A stretch of DNA of 64,000 nucleotides from Staphylococcus taiwanensis (GCA_020544305.1 CP058667.1:992001-1056000), one strand, 5' to 3'. Counted from the first letter of the stretch, positions 18,355 to 26,875 are shown. The notes: a model not told the origin generated them from the sequence alone. Numbers and translations: made by a program.

Positions 18355-18467
18355 AATTTTAACCTCACTTTAAATTGTATATTCAATATTATCTTATCTT
18401 GATTTTGGTTAAAGATAAAGTATTGATACACGTTTGCCGTAAATATGAAATTAATTATTATTTAATA

Positions 18468-18496
18468 CGAACATTTGTTCGATTTTGTGATAGAAT
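18468..18496 (+). promoter_or_regulatory. LexA (SOS) box over an extended -10 promoter
   Basis: CGAACATTTGTTCG (18468-18481) has perfect 6-bp inverted arms and fits the Gram-positive LexA consensus CGAAC-N4-GTTCG. An extended -10, TGATAGAAT (18488-18496), follows at a distance that puts the box over the -35 region, where LexA would block transcription. The next ORF is a 31-aa toxin-like peptide. Confidence 0.8.
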
Positions 18497-18548
18497 ACTA
18501 TTAGGTCATCTAGAGATATGACACTTTTCTTTGTGGGGGTGCAGTGTA

Positions 18549-18644
18549 ATGTCGTGGTTATTTGAAGGTATGATGACTTTAATTACGGGAAGCATACTTG
18601 TCGTTTTTCGAATATGGTTAGAATCGAAATGGAAAGATAAGTAA
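18549..18644 (+). CDS. Fst/SprA-like type I toxin peptide
   Basis: A 31-residue peptide: a hydrophobic helix with GMMTLITGSILVVFRIWL (residues 7-24) and a charged tail ESKWKDK. The pattern small-Gly-small-hydrophobic-F-x-x-W-L followed by a basic tail matches Fst/PepA type I toxins of staphylococci (compare ISGCAIAFFSYWL as I recall it). These insert in the membrane. GGGGGTG lies 8 bases before the ATG. The 5' leader can fold (GTCAT/ATGAC around 18513-18530). A LexA box sits upstream and a candidate antisense promoter downstream. Confidence 0.7.
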   Translation: MSWLFEGMMTLITGSILVVFRIWLESKWKDK

Positions 18645-18715
18645 AAGAAATTATTTAATTAAAAAATATGAAACAGTTCCAATGTTTTAGCACCATCAGA
18701 ATGAACATTTCTAAA

Positions 18716-18743
18716 ATTATATCTCTTTGATACAATGTAACAA
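18716..18743 (-). promoter_or_regulatory. Candidate antisense-RNA promoter facing the toxin gene
   Basis: On the minus strand TTGTTA (18743-18738), a 16-base spacer and TATAAT (18721-18716) form a near-consensus sigma-A promoter. It would start an RNA near 18709 running back into the 3' end of the Fst-like toxin mRNA, the layout of type I toxin-antitoxin loci. No clear antisense terminator was found. Confidence 0.5.
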
Positions 18744-18759
18744 ATGAGGTGACAAAACG

Positions 18760-18936
18760 ATGAAATACTTAACAAAGATTTTTGTCGGGTTAGCAATCAT
18801 TCTATTTATTGTAGGTTATTATTTACAAGCTACTGGACATGAAAATCAAGGAATCAAATTATTATTAGCTGCAATCATGTTTATTATTTGTGCATTTATT
18901 AATAGAAGCAATGATAGACGAAAAAATAAAAAATAA
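18760..18936 (+). CDS. Small two-helix membrane protein
   Basis: A 58-residue protein with two hydrophobic segments (about 4-20 and 31-49) joined by an ATGHENQG loop and ending in a strongly basic tail (NRSNDRRKNKK). GAGGTG lies 8 bases before the ATG, and a clear terminator follows its stop by 10 bases. It is therefore very likely a real single gene, but its function is unknown. Confidence 0.7.
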   Translation: MKYLTKIFVGLAIILFIVGYYLQATGHENQGIKLLLAAIMFIICAFINRSNDRRKNKK

Positions 18937-18946
18937 CAATAAGTGT

Positions 18947-18996
18947 AGACGCTGCAACTGTCAGTTATATTTGGCTGATTAAGTAGCGTCTTTTTA
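18947..18996 (+). terminator. Terminator after the 58-aa membrane protein
   Basis: AGACGCT (18947-18953) pairs with AGCGTCT (18985-18991), followed by TTTTT; an inner CAG...CTG pairing is possible. Confidence 0.8.
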
Positions 18997-19007
18997 TTAA
19001 AATCACT

Positions 19008-19034
19008 CATTGTATATGGCGTATATATACAATG
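19008..19034 (+). promoter_or_regulatory. Inverted repeat upstream of pmtR, candidate distal operator
   Basis: CATTGTATAT and ATATACAATG form a perfect 10-bp inverted repeat with a 7-base spacer, about 47 bases before the pmtR -35. The TGTATA...TATACA composition is shared with the promoter-proximal site, so PmtR may bind both. Confidence 0.55.
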
Positions 19035-19080
19035 ATGGAAAAAAATGACATTGAAATATGAGGAAATATTGATAAATCCC

Positions 19081-19120
19081 TTTACAAAGATGTATATATT
19101 GTATATATTATGTATATACA
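19081..19120 (+). promoter_or_regulatory. pmt operon promoter with overlapping PmtR-type operator
   Basis: TTTACA (19081-19086), a 17-base spacer and TATATT (19104-19109) form the sigma-A promoter. The region 19091-19120 is a run of TGTATATA / TATACA half-sites centred on the -10. Autorepression by the first gene product, a GntR-family repressor, is expected from S. aureus pmtR. Confidence 0.7.
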
Positions 19121-19140
19121 GTTATTAAAGGGGGACATCA

Positions 19141-19521
19141 ATGAAAATCATTTTGAGAAACACCAGCGAACAACCCATATATGAACAAATAAAGCAACAA
19201 ATTAAAGAAAATATTTTAAAAGGCTATGTTGAAACAGGGAGCCATTTACCTTCAATGAGAGAGTTAGCTAAAGATTTACAAGTCAGTTTAATAACAACTA
19301 AACGTGCGTATGAAGATCTTGAAAAAGAGGGTTTTGTCACTACCATTCGTGGCAAAGGCACCTTTGTTAAGGAACAAGACAGTGCGATTTTAAAAGAAAA
19401 GCAATTTTTTGTTATCGAAAATCTGGCACGCACAATGATTAAAGAAGCTAAAACGATTGGAATGCCTCTAAAAGAGTTAAAAGAAATATTAACTTTAATT
19501 TATGAGGAGGAAGAAGAATGA
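19141..19521 (+). CDS. pmtR: GntR-family (YtrA-type) repressor PmtR
   Basis: A 126-residue YtrA-subfamily GntR regulator. The winged helix spans about 10-75 (PIYEQIKQQIKENILKG, LPSMRELAKDLQVS, GFVTTIRGKGTFV), followed by a short dimerisation tail. In S. aureus PmtR represses the pmt exporter until phenol-soluble modulins bind it. Its stop overlaps the pmtA start by 4 bases, so the five genes form one operon. GGGGGAC precedes the ATG. Confidence 0.92.
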   Translation: MKIILRNTSEQPIYEQIKQQIKENILKGYVETGSHLPSMRELAKDLQVSLITTKRAYEDLEKEGFVTTIRGKGTFVKEQDSAILKEKQFFVIENLARTMIKEAKTIGMPLKELKEILTLIYEEEEE

Positions 19522-20417
19522 ATGCAATTGAAGCAAAAAATGTAACTTATCGCAATAAAGCATTTGCATTAAAAAATATTTCATTCGATATTCCTCAAGG
19601 GTTTGTGACAGGTTTTATTGGGGCGAATGGTGCTGGTAAGACTACTGTGATTCGTTTAATTATGGATTTATTAGAAACGCAAAGTGGAGAAATAAAGGTT
19701 CTTGATAAAAGCATGGCACAAGAACCGAAATGGATAAAAAATAAAATTGGTTTTGTATATTCAGAAATTTATTTTAATCAACAATGGACGGTTAAGAAAC
19801 TTGAAAAAATAGTTTCTCCATTTTATAGCGAATGGGATGGGAAGTTATTCCAACAATATTTAGAGAAATTTAAATTACCATACAATGAAAAAATTAAACA
19901 TTTTTCAACAGGTATGAAAATGAAATTGTCGTTAGCACTTGCTTTAAGTCATCATGCAGAGTTATTTATTTTTGATGAACCAACAGCTGGGTTAGATCCA
20001 ATTGTTCGCAATGAAGTGCTAGAAATTCTTCAACATGAACTTATCGATGAACGTAAAACACTGTTCATATCGACACATATCATTTCTGACTTAGAGAAAA
20101 TTGCTGATTATCTCATTTATTTAAAAGATGGAGAAGTAATATTACAAGGATACCGTAATCAAATTCAAGAGCAGTATTTCATTGTTCAAGGCGATAACCA
20201 AGCGTTAGATGATGAATTAAATAAATTGTTTATATATAAAGAAGTGAAAACAACAGGATATCTTGGTTTTACAAAACATGCGCAAGTGTTTAAAGAACTA
20301 TTTGGTAATAAAGTTGATGTAAAACAACCTAGTATCGAAGAATTAATGATTTATCTTGAAAAGGCTGACAACAGAATTAACAACACAGACATTCAGCAAA
20401 GTGAGTTGATACAATGA
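19518..20417 (+). CDS. pmtA: PSM exporter ATP-binding protein PmtA
   Basis: A 299-residue ABC ATPase. Walker A GANGAGKTT (about 35-43), an ABC signature in the variant form FSTGMKMKLSLA, Walker B LFIFDEPTAGLD and the switch His in STHIISD are all present. With PmtB, C and D it exports phenol-soluble modulins and gives producer immunity in staphylococci. It overlaps both pmtR and pmtB by 4 bases. The roughly 80-residue C-terminal extension after the nucleotide-binding domain is usual for this subunit. Confidence 0.92.
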   Translation: MNAIEAKNVTYRNKAFALKNISFDIPQGFVTGFIGANGAGKTTVIRLIMDLLETQSGEIKVLDKSMAQEPKWIKNKIGFVYSEIYFNQQWTVKKLEKIVSPFYSEWDGKLFQQYLEKFKLPYNEKIKHFSTGMKMKLSLALALSHHAELFIFDEPTAGLDPIVRNEVLEILQHELIDERKTLFISTHIISDLEKIADYLIYLKDGEVILQGYRNQIQEQYFIVQGDNQALDDELNKLFIYKEVKTTGYLGFTKHAQVFKELFGNKVDVKQPSIEELMIYLEKADNRINNTDIQQSELIQ

Positions 20418-21094
20418 AACAATTATTAATTAGAAATTTTAAATTGCGCAGTTGGACAATTATCTTGTATATTGCATTACTTTTAATTAACCCATTATAT
20501 GCATTTATATTATCAAAAACGGAAATAGCCTTTGTATTTTATACACCGATAGCTATTTCATTAATGTTGATAAGTATTTTAGATTCAGGTCATTTATTTC
20601 GGGTTCATAGAAGACTTGGTGGTAAGACTTCATATTTATTCTATGAAAGCCTGCCTGTGTCTAAAAAGGATATGCTGAATGCAAACTATATCACTTGTAT
20701 AGTTTTAACCCTTTTAGGAACCGCAATTATAGCGTTGTATAATTTTCAGTCTACCAATATAGAGGTTAATAACTTGAGATATTCAACAGCAATTACTTTT
20801 TTAACCGTCAATTTTTTTAGTATTCCAATTGCATTTAGCAAGAATACTGAACAAAAACGGAATGGCGTATCGTATGCAGCCTACATCATTTTAATGATGC
20901 TCGTGATTCCATTTGCGATTGCATTAATATTTACATGTATTAATAATTTTATTTTTAAAAATAATTTAGCCAGTGATACTTTTGGAGTTTACTTTGATAA
21001 TGGGTTGCTCGTCTTAAGCATCATCTGGATGATTAGTAATTATGTTATTCAACTACGACATATTAATAGTCGTATTAAAAAAGGAGGGCTTTGA
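20414..21094 (+). CDS. pmtB: PSM exporter membrane protein PmtB
   Basis: A 226-residue permease with about six hydrophobic segments and no ATPase motif. It pairs with PmtD as the membrane half of the PSM exporter. It starts in the 4-base overlap ATGA with pmtA and ends in a TGATG overlap with pmtC; the AAGGAGGG at the end of its own coding region is the pmtC ribosome site. Sequence is poorly conserved in this family, so the identification rests mainly on operon position. Confidence 0.88.
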   Translation: MKQLLIRNFKLRSWTIILYIALLLINPLYAFILSKTEIAFVFYTPIAISLMLISILDSGHLFRVHRRLGGKTSYLFYESLPVSKKDMLNANYITCIVLTLLGTAIIALYNFQSTNIEVNNLRYSTAITFLTVNFFSIPIAFSKNTEQKRNGVSYAAYIILMMLVIPFAIALIFTCINNFIFKNNLASDTFGVYFDNGLLVLSIIWMISNYVIQLRHINSRIKKGGL

Positions 21095-21966
21095 TGAAAT
21101 TAGAAAATATCACTAAAACATATGGCGATAATAATGTTTTAGATAACATCAATTTTGACTTTGGAGAAAGTCAAATCGTAGGTTTAATAGGTAAAAATGG
21201 TGTTGGTAAAACAACTTTGATGAAGGTTATGAATGGCAATATTATTAATTTTAAAGGAAAGGTTCAACTTAATGATAACGAAAATGTAGGTTATTTAATT
21301 GAACATCCTAAATTATATGACAATAAAACAGGTTTAAATAACTTAAGATTATTTGCTCAGGTTCTAGGAAAAGGTTTCGACAAAGATTATACAGATAAAA
21401 TTATAGATGCATTTGGTATGCGCCCATACATTAAGAAAAAAGTAAGAAAATATTCAATGGGGATGAAACAAAAATTAGCGATTGCTGTTTCACTAATGAA
21501 TAAACCGAAATACTTAATCTTAGATGAACCAACAAATGGTATGGACCCTGATGGTTCAATTGATGTATTAAAAACAATTCAATCACTTGTAAATGATTTA
21601 GAAATGAGAATACTTATTTCAAGTCATAAATTAGAAGATATTGAATTGATTTGTGACCGTGCCGTTTTCCTACGTGATGGTAATTTCGTGCAAGATGTCA
21701 ATATGAAAGACGGTAGTGCACAAGATCATACATCAATTAAAGTAGAAGAAGCAGAATATAACAAAGCGCTTGAACATTTAAAAGAACATTTCGATGTACT
21801 TCAAACTAACAAAAATAGTGGAGAAATTTTAATAAAAGCACAAAAAGATTATAAACAATTGCTTAAAGCTTTAGCACAAAAAGAAATATACCCTACTTAT
21901 ATCGAAACACGTAAAAGTTCGCTTCGTGATACGTACTTTAATATTAATCAGAGAGGTGACAAATAA
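21094..21966 (+). CDS. pmtC: PSM exporter ATP-binding protein PmtC
   Basis: A 290-residue ABC ATPase with Walker A GKNGVGKTT (about 33-41), signature YSMGMKQKLAIA, Walker B LILDEPTNGMD and switch His in SSHKLED. It is the second, distinct ATPase of the heteromeric exporter. I take the ATG at 21094, in the TGATG overlap with pmtB, over the TTG three bases earlier, because AAGGAGGG is 6 bases upstream. Confidence 0.92.
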   Translation: MKLENITKTYGDNNVLDNINFDFGESQIVGLIGKNGVGKTTLMKVMNGNIINFKGKVQLNDNENVGYLIEHPKLYDNKTGLNNLRLFAQVLGKGFDKDYTDKIIDAFGMRPYIKKKVRKYSMGMKQKLAIAVSLMNKPKYLILDEPTNGMDPDGSIDVLKTIQSLVNDLEMRILISSHKLEDIELICDRAVFLRDGNFVQDVNMKDGSAQDHTSIKVEEAEYNKALEHLKEHFDVLQTNKNSGEILIKAQKDYKQLLKALAQKEIYPTYIETRKSSLRDTYFNINQRGDK

Positions 21967-22695
21967 ATGAGAAGTTTACAATTAGTAAAATACGATATTC
22001 TTAGTTTTTGTAAGAGTTATTTAACATATATTGCGCTAATACTTATTTGGGCTGTTTTAGGTTTAATGGCATTTTTAATGGCACGCAATAACGATAAAGT
22101 GACTTATTCAACAATATTATCTATGGCAAATTGGATGTTCTTATTCTTTGGCTTATTAGTTGTTATTAAGACAATTACACGTGACTATTCTCAAGGTACT
22201 ATCCAGTTATATATGAATAAGGTTAAAAATAGAATTGGATATATTGTTGCTAAAACAATTTCAATTGTATTAATTTCATTTATTTTCACTTTTATCACAT
22301 ACATTACATTAGTGCTAATTCAATCTTTTACTGACGGTAAGAACCTTGATGGAGATAAGTTTTTAACTAATATTTGGTTCTATCTTATCTTCTTATTATT
22401 CTTTGGACTGTTATTATTCTTAATTACATTAATCGTCCAAAAACCAGCAGTGATATTCACGTTAGGTATATTCTTAGTATTTATTGTTCCATTTATTCAA
22501 CCGTTTATTGGTTTAATACCTGATTGGGGCGAAAAGATACAAAAATCATTAAAGTACATTCCATTTAGTTATCTAACTGAAAAATCACAATCAGACAGCA
22601 TTAAGTTCTCGCATTGGCAATGGTTTATTTCTATTGCATCAATTGTTATCTTCTTTATTGCTAATACTTTATATGCTGCTAAAAGAGATATCTAA
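21967..22695 (+). CDS. pmtD: PSM exporter membrane protein PmtD
   Basis: A 242-residue permease with about six hydrophobic segments (an ABC-2 type layout with RDYSQGTIQLYMNK after the second segment). Its ATG abuts the pmtC stop. It closes the pmtRABCD operon; no strong hairpin follows immediately, and the next terminator-like stem is about 160 bases downstream. Confidence 0.9.
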   Translation: MRSLQLVKYDILSFCKSYLTYIALILIWAVLGLMAFLMARNNDKVTYSTILSMANWMFLFFGLLVVIKTITRDYSQGTIQLYMNKVKNRIGYIVAKTISIVLISFIFTFITYITLVLIQSFTDGKNLDGDKFLTNIWFYLIFLLFFGLLLFLITLIVQKPAVIFTLGIFLVFIVPFIQPFIGLIPDWGEKIQKSLKYIPFSYLTEKSQSDSIKFSHWQWFISIASIVIFFIANTLYAAKRDI

Positions 22696-22856
22696 ACAAA
22701 AGTTAATAGGTCGAGACATAAACATATACGTTTAGGATTCGGCAACAGATTCAATAAAATTTAAGCAATACTTTTTATTAATAGTTAAGTTGTGAAAATA
22801 TCCTAATGTTTTAGTCTTAACCTTTTGATTGATGATAATTATTAAAAATACAAATT

Positions 22857-22900
22857 GGAGAGGGCGACATAATATAAGTTATACGCTCTCTCCTATTTTT
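22857..22900. terminator. Terminator between the pmt operon and the thioredoxin-like gene
   Basis: GGAGAGGGCG (22857-22866) pairs with CGCTCTCTCC (22884-22893) with one mismatch, and TTTTT follows on the plus strand. It could serve the convergent pmt operon and the minus-strand gene ending at 22907. Confidence 0.7.
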
Positions 22901-22906
22901 GTGTTT

Positions 22907-23467
22907 TTATAATAAAAGCTTGTTAATAATTGAATTATAGACTTGTTGCCATAACTCAGTATCATTTTGATATTTAGTAGTGATTTCTTTATGAACTTCT
23001 TTTTCTTTGTCTTCATAATCAGAAGCATCTTTATCTGGAAGCATTTCAGCTCTTAAATTGGTTACAAATTCCTGTGCTTCACGCGCTCTTGGACCCCATA
23101 CAGTAACTTGTTCGTCTTTATCATTTAAGAAGATAAAGATAGGTATTGAGCGTGCTGTTCCATTAGTTAAATATTGGTCAATTAAATCAGTATCTTCATC
23201 TCTGTGGAAGACGCGAACCTCTAAGTGAAGCTCCTCACTGATATGTTTTAATATTGGTAGGTTCATCATAGCGTCGCCACACCAATCTTCTGTAATGACC
23301 AACACTTTTGAAAATGAAGCATCTTTTAACTTATCGATATTACTATCATTAGAAGGAATACTAAATTCATTGTATATTGCTAACACATTATCTTTGTTTG
23401 TTGTCATAGTAGCAATATATTCATCAAGTGGCTGACTTTTGTCAAAATATGTTTTCAAATTAGCCAT
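22907..23467 (-). CDS. Thioredoxin-fold protein with a single active-site cysteine
   Basis: A 186-residue protein of the thioredoxin-like superfamily. The active-site region is EDWCGDAMMNLPIL with Trp62-Cys63; the second cysteine of a CxxC is replaced (Cys-Gly-Asp-Ala), so it cannot work as an ordinary dithiol reductase. The cis-Pro loop looks like ARSIPIFIFLN. There is no signal peptide, so it is cytoplasmic. AGGAGG precedes the ATG. A monothiol redox or thiol-protection role is plausible but unproven. Confidence 0.8.
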   Translation of the reverse strand: MANLKTYFDKSQPLDEYIATMTTNKDNVLAIYNEFSIPSNDSNIDKLKDASFSKVLVITEDWCGDAMMNLPILKHISEELHLEVRVFHRDEDTDLIDQYLTNGTARSIPIFIFLNDKDEQVTVWGPRAREAQEFVTNLRAEMLPDKDASDYEDKEKEVHKEITTKYQNDTELWQQVYNSIINKLLL

Positions 23468-23708
23468 AAATAAAACCTCCTTAAGTAAATTTACATTATT
23501 ATAACAATTCTTTTAAAAAATAGATAATTATATTACTTTTGCTAAAAAATTAATCGTCTTTTATTTTTAAGAATTTATTGTACTGCTGAATGAATGTATG
23601 AAAGATTTGTTAAATTTTTAAAAGTTACAAATATGTAAGACTAAGAAGGTTGTATTTCGGTGTTTCAGAATCAATGGGTATGATATATTTAATATAATAT
23701 GAATAGAA

Positions 23709-24206
23709 GTGGTGGTACGTTTGCGCATTCAAAACAGATGGGTTATATTTGCAATTTTTACAATAATTGCTTTTGTAGTTGTTACTAGTCTTACAATTTA
23801 TAAGAATGAAAAGACAATTGATCTTACAGATGTTAAAATTAACAATTTGCAAATGAATGAACAGTTTAATAAAGAGGGTTATAAGATTAATAAACATATT
23901 AAAGTGGATAGATATAAATTTTATAACCATAAAAAACATCCTAATTTAACAGTTAAAGTTAAAAATAAACGTGAAAAAGTTAAAGGGATTGTACTCGTAA
24001 ATGATAATAAAGTTTCTACAAACTTCGGTGTTAAAATTGGAGACCGAGTTGAAAATGCCATTAATGATTTAGGTGATAATTATCGTAAAGATCGAGTTGG
24101 TAAGGGGTATGATGCATTGATTTATATCGATAAAGCGCACCATATGAAATTATCAATTCTTTATAAAGACAATATTGTAAAACGTATTGAATTTTTTAGC
24201 CGATAA
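23709..24206 (+). CDS. Membrane-anchored or secreted hypothetical protein
   Basis: A protein of about 165 residues with an N-terminal membrane helix (about residues 10-28) and a basic extracellular domain rich in Lys and Asn. It contains a GVKIGDRVENAINDLGDNY segment of the kind seen in secreted staphylococcal proteins that track a folded strand-helix unit. I do not recognise a named family. The start is uncertain: GTG 23709, GTG 23712 or TTG 23721 are all possible and no strong ribosome site decides. It precedes the HAAS/DUF4097 pair on the same strand. Confidence 0.65.
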   Translation: MVVRLRIQNRWVIFAIFTIIAFVVVTSLTIYKNEKTIDLTDVKINNLQMNEQFNKEGYKINKHIKVDRYKFYNHKKHPNLTVKVKNKREKVKGIVLVNDNKVSTNFGVKIGDRVENAINDLGDNYRKDRVGKGYDALIYIDKAHHMKLSILYKDNIVKRIEFFSR

Positions 24207-24280
24207 AACAAATACTAAAATATTCAATTCGACTACTTTCAAAAAAAGAAAAATCAATTAAGAAAGTATGTGAAATAGAA

Positions 24281-24838
24281 ATGGATAAGATTACTTTTTT
24301 AAATGAACTTGAATTAGAACTAGATGAACTACCGCGTGAAGAGAAAGACAAGCTTATGAATGATTATGAAAATCATTTTTATAAACAAGAGTCAAAAGGT
24401 AAGTCTGAAAAACAAATTATTTCCGACTTACAAGAGCCACATGACATAGGTAAAGAAGTTAAAGCGAGAGAAGCTATTTCTGATGCGAAAGTAACGCCAA
24501 ATCCTCATAATATTTTAAGGGCTATCACGGCCTCATTGAGTTTAGGGGTACTTTCATTTTTCTTCATTATTATCCCTATAGTAATATTTTTGGTGATTTT
24601 ATTCATAGTATTTCTATTTTCCGCTTTTTTAATTTTTCTTCCGTTAGTGATTATATCTACGAGTATTCTAAAGGGGATTGTTGATTCATTTAGCAACTTC
24701 TTATTTAGTGTTTCCTATACGGGGATTGGCATTGTCTTATTTGTACTTACTATGAAAATAACTCAAAATATCTATCGACTTGTTTTAAAATATTTAACTT
24801 GGTATATCCAAACAGTTAAAGGAAGAATTAAACAATGA
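24281..24838 (+). CDS. HAAS-domain (DUF1700) membrane protein
   Basis: A 185-residue protein. The N-terminal about 75 residues form the HAAS/DUF1700 domain (FLNELELELDELPREEKDKLMNDYENHF, with DIGKEVKAREA), followed by about three hydrophobic segments. In Firmicutes such proteins usually accompany a DUF4097 protein, and often a PadR regulator, in envelope-stress type operons. The stop overlaps the next gene start by 4 bases (ATGA), so they are coupled. No PadR gene is seen here. Confidence 0.82.
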   Translation: MDKITFLNELELELDELPREEKDKLMNDYENHFYKQESKGKSEKQIISDLQEPHDIGKEVKAREAISDAKVTPNPHNILRAITASLSLGVLSFFFIIIPIVIFLVILFIVFLFSAFLIFLPLVIISTSILKGIVDSFSNFLFSVSYTGIGIVLFVLTMKITQNIYRLVLKYLTWYIQTVKGRIKQ

Positions 24839-25678
24839 AGAAAGCAATGATTACAGGCATAGTTATATTTATAGGTTTTTTCTTGGCCGCAACGTTAGTA
24901 TGGTTTGTTCACGACAAAGATGAATTTAAAAAACTTAAATATGATAGGGAATACAGCAATCTAAAGATGAATAATTTAAATATTCAAAGTTATAATTCTG
25001 AGGTCACAATTAAACACGGTAAACATTGTGGTGTTAAATATTTAGGTGATAATGATATCAAGGTTTACCGTACTAAAGACACATTAAATATAAAAGAACA
25101 CCGTTCTAATAAAAGAGGTTACAGTATAAATTTGAACCCTTTCAATCAGAGTAAATCCAAAATTAATATTACGATACCAAATAAAAATATTGCTAAATTA
25201 GATGTTAATTCAGGATTGGAAAATGTGGTATTAGAAGGTATTAATGTTAAGAGCGGTTCTATAATTCAAGACGCTCAATTTCTTAAAGTTAACAATTCTA
25301 AATTAAATAATCTTACTTTTAAGGGTGACTCTAGTGGGGTAAACATTAAAAAACAGTGAGGTTAGTAATAGTGATTTTAAGTCTAAAATTGGTAGTATGA
25401 AAGTGAATAATTCCAAGCTTCAAAAATCTCTATTTGTGACTGACATTGGATTTATAAAGTTTACGAAAATGAATAGTGAAACAGATGTTAAAGGTTCTAG
25501 TAAACATAAATTTGTATATTTCGATTATAAGGATAAACCAAAGAATACACTCCTTAAGTTACATCCTGGAACTGGTGAAGCTAAAGTTGAAAATAAAAAC
25601 TTTAAAGATGGAAAAGTTGGTAATAGTAATAATGTAGTTGAATTTTATACAGTGAATAAAGATATTACAATTAAATAA
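24835..25678 (+). pseudogene. DUF4097 (putative adhesin-like) protein, split by a frameshift
   Basis: The frame starting at 24835 has an N-terminal membrane helix (2-24) and beta-repeat segments, and stops at 25359 after VNIKKQ. Coding continues in another frame to 25678. Removing one A from the six-A run at 25348-25353 joins them: VNIKNSEVSNSDFKSK then MKVNNSKL, repeating an earlier VNNSKL motif. The joined product would be about 280 residues, typical of DUF4097. The gene is either broken, phase-variable at the A-run, or hit by a base-calling error. Confidence 0.8.
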
Positions 25679-25722
25679 TGAACTTATAACATATTATCAA
25701 TTTACATTCTTATAAATATTGT

Positions 25723-25765
25723 AACAGGCGACAAATTCCGAGTTAAGGATTGTCGCCTGTTTTTT
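25723..25765. terminator. Bidirectional terminator
   Basis: AACAGGCGACAA (25723-25734) pairs perfectly with TTGTCGCCTGTT (25750-25761), with T-run after. It lies between the DUF4097 gene and the minus-strand C45 gene. Confidence 0.88.
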
Positions 25766-26804
25766 AATAATTTGCGAATGTTAAATCTGTATCAATTTGC
25801 CCTGTAAATTGTGTGGTATCTATATCATTGCCTTCAAGCCATGATTGAAAATCGATTGAAGTAGGAACCTGGTTCTCACCAAGTGTCATCCAAGCTGTTA
25901 AGTTCTGAGGCTCATACATCGATGTATGTATTGTACCTGACCAACTTCTAAATAATTTACTATAAATTTCATATTTAGGATTATTAAATAATTCAAATGC
26001 TGTATGCTTATCTAAATCTTGAGATGTTTGATTAATTGTACGTTCTAATCGTTCACGAGATTCTTTCGTATAGTTACGATTTTCATGTGTTAACACTTCA
26101 AAGTGATTCGTACATACTTTGTCATATCTAACATCGAAAGATCTTGGTGTAACTTCAACAATGGCGTGGTTTAGATGCTTATCCATTAAAATATAGCTAA
26201 ATGAGCTTCTATGTGGTAGTTCTTTTAAAAAGCGAACAGCTTCATCAACATCTTTACAGTGTTCTAAAACAAGACGACCAATCATATAACATACGAAGCC
26301 ATTGGCAGGATGTTTACGATGCATGAAATTATAGCCCATTGCTAAACCAGCTTCATTCATGCCATCCATACGGCCTGTAACACGTGACGTAGGACCAATT
26401 TGAGCTAAGCCACCATCATTTGGTTGATATAATAAGTATCTGCCATCATATGTAGCAGGGTGGTAGTCATAATTACGTACCATAAAATCCTGGCCTTGAA
26501 AAACCGTACATCCACTGTCCTTCAAATCTGAGAAACGATAATGTCCAAAATTTAAAATCATTTGTTTAGTAGGTAAATTAAGTACTTCTTGCATACCCAT
26601 TAACTCTTCCCATATTTCTGGCGCATAAGTTTGAAAGACGGCATGCGTTTCGTTAACATCTATATCAAATCGAGGCATACGTTTTTTCCATTCACGTTCT
26701 CGATTTGCTAATAAAGGGGTTTGTTTAAGCCATTGTGCCGTTTTGATACCTAAATCAAAATGTGACCCTCGAAAAGTCATTATATCTGATTTAACTTGTT
26801 GCAT
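25764..26804 (-). CDS. C45-family acyltransferase/amidohydrolase (Ntn-hydrolase fold)
   Basis: A 346-residue protein of the penicillin-acyltransferase-like (C45/AAT) family. The likely self-processing nucleophile is Cys in DSGCTVFQ (about residue 99), followed by QDFMVRNYDYHP and MDGMNEAGLAMGYNF motifs characteristic of the family. Members cleave or form small linear amides; the substrate here is unknown. AGGAGG lies 8 bases before the ATG. It is transcribed divergently from a 19-codon peptide gene. Confidence 0.82.
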   Translation of the reverse strand: MQQVKSDIMTFRGSHFDLGIKTAQWLKQTPLLANREREWKKRMPRFDIDVNETHAVFQTYAPEIWEELMGMQEVLNLPTKQMILNFGHYRFSDLKDSGCTVFQGQDFMVRNYDYHPATYDGRYLLYQPNDGGLAQIGPTSRVTGRMDGMNEAGLAMGYNFMHRKHPANGFVCYMIGRLVLEHCKDVDEAVRFLKELPHRSSFSYILMDKHLNHAIVEVTPRSFDVRYDKVCTNHFEVLTHENRNYTKESRERLERTINQTSQDLDKHTAFELFNNPKYEIYSKLFRSWSGTIHTSMYEPQNLTAWMTLGENQVPTSIDFQSWLEGNDIDTTQFTGQIDTDLTFANY

Positions 26805-26846
26805 AAGAAGGCCTCCTGAATATATTAGTCAAAAATAGAGTATTAA

Positions 26847-26875
26847 TTGAATTCAATTATAAATATTACTATACT
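26847..26875 (+). promoter_or_regulatory. Strong sigma-A promoter for a 19-aa peptide gene
   Basis: TTGAAT (26847-26852), a 17-base spacer and TATACT (26870-26875) are close to the sigma-A consensus with ideal spacing. Predicted start is near 26882, giving a leader of about 37 bases to the peptide ATG. Confidence 0.75.
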
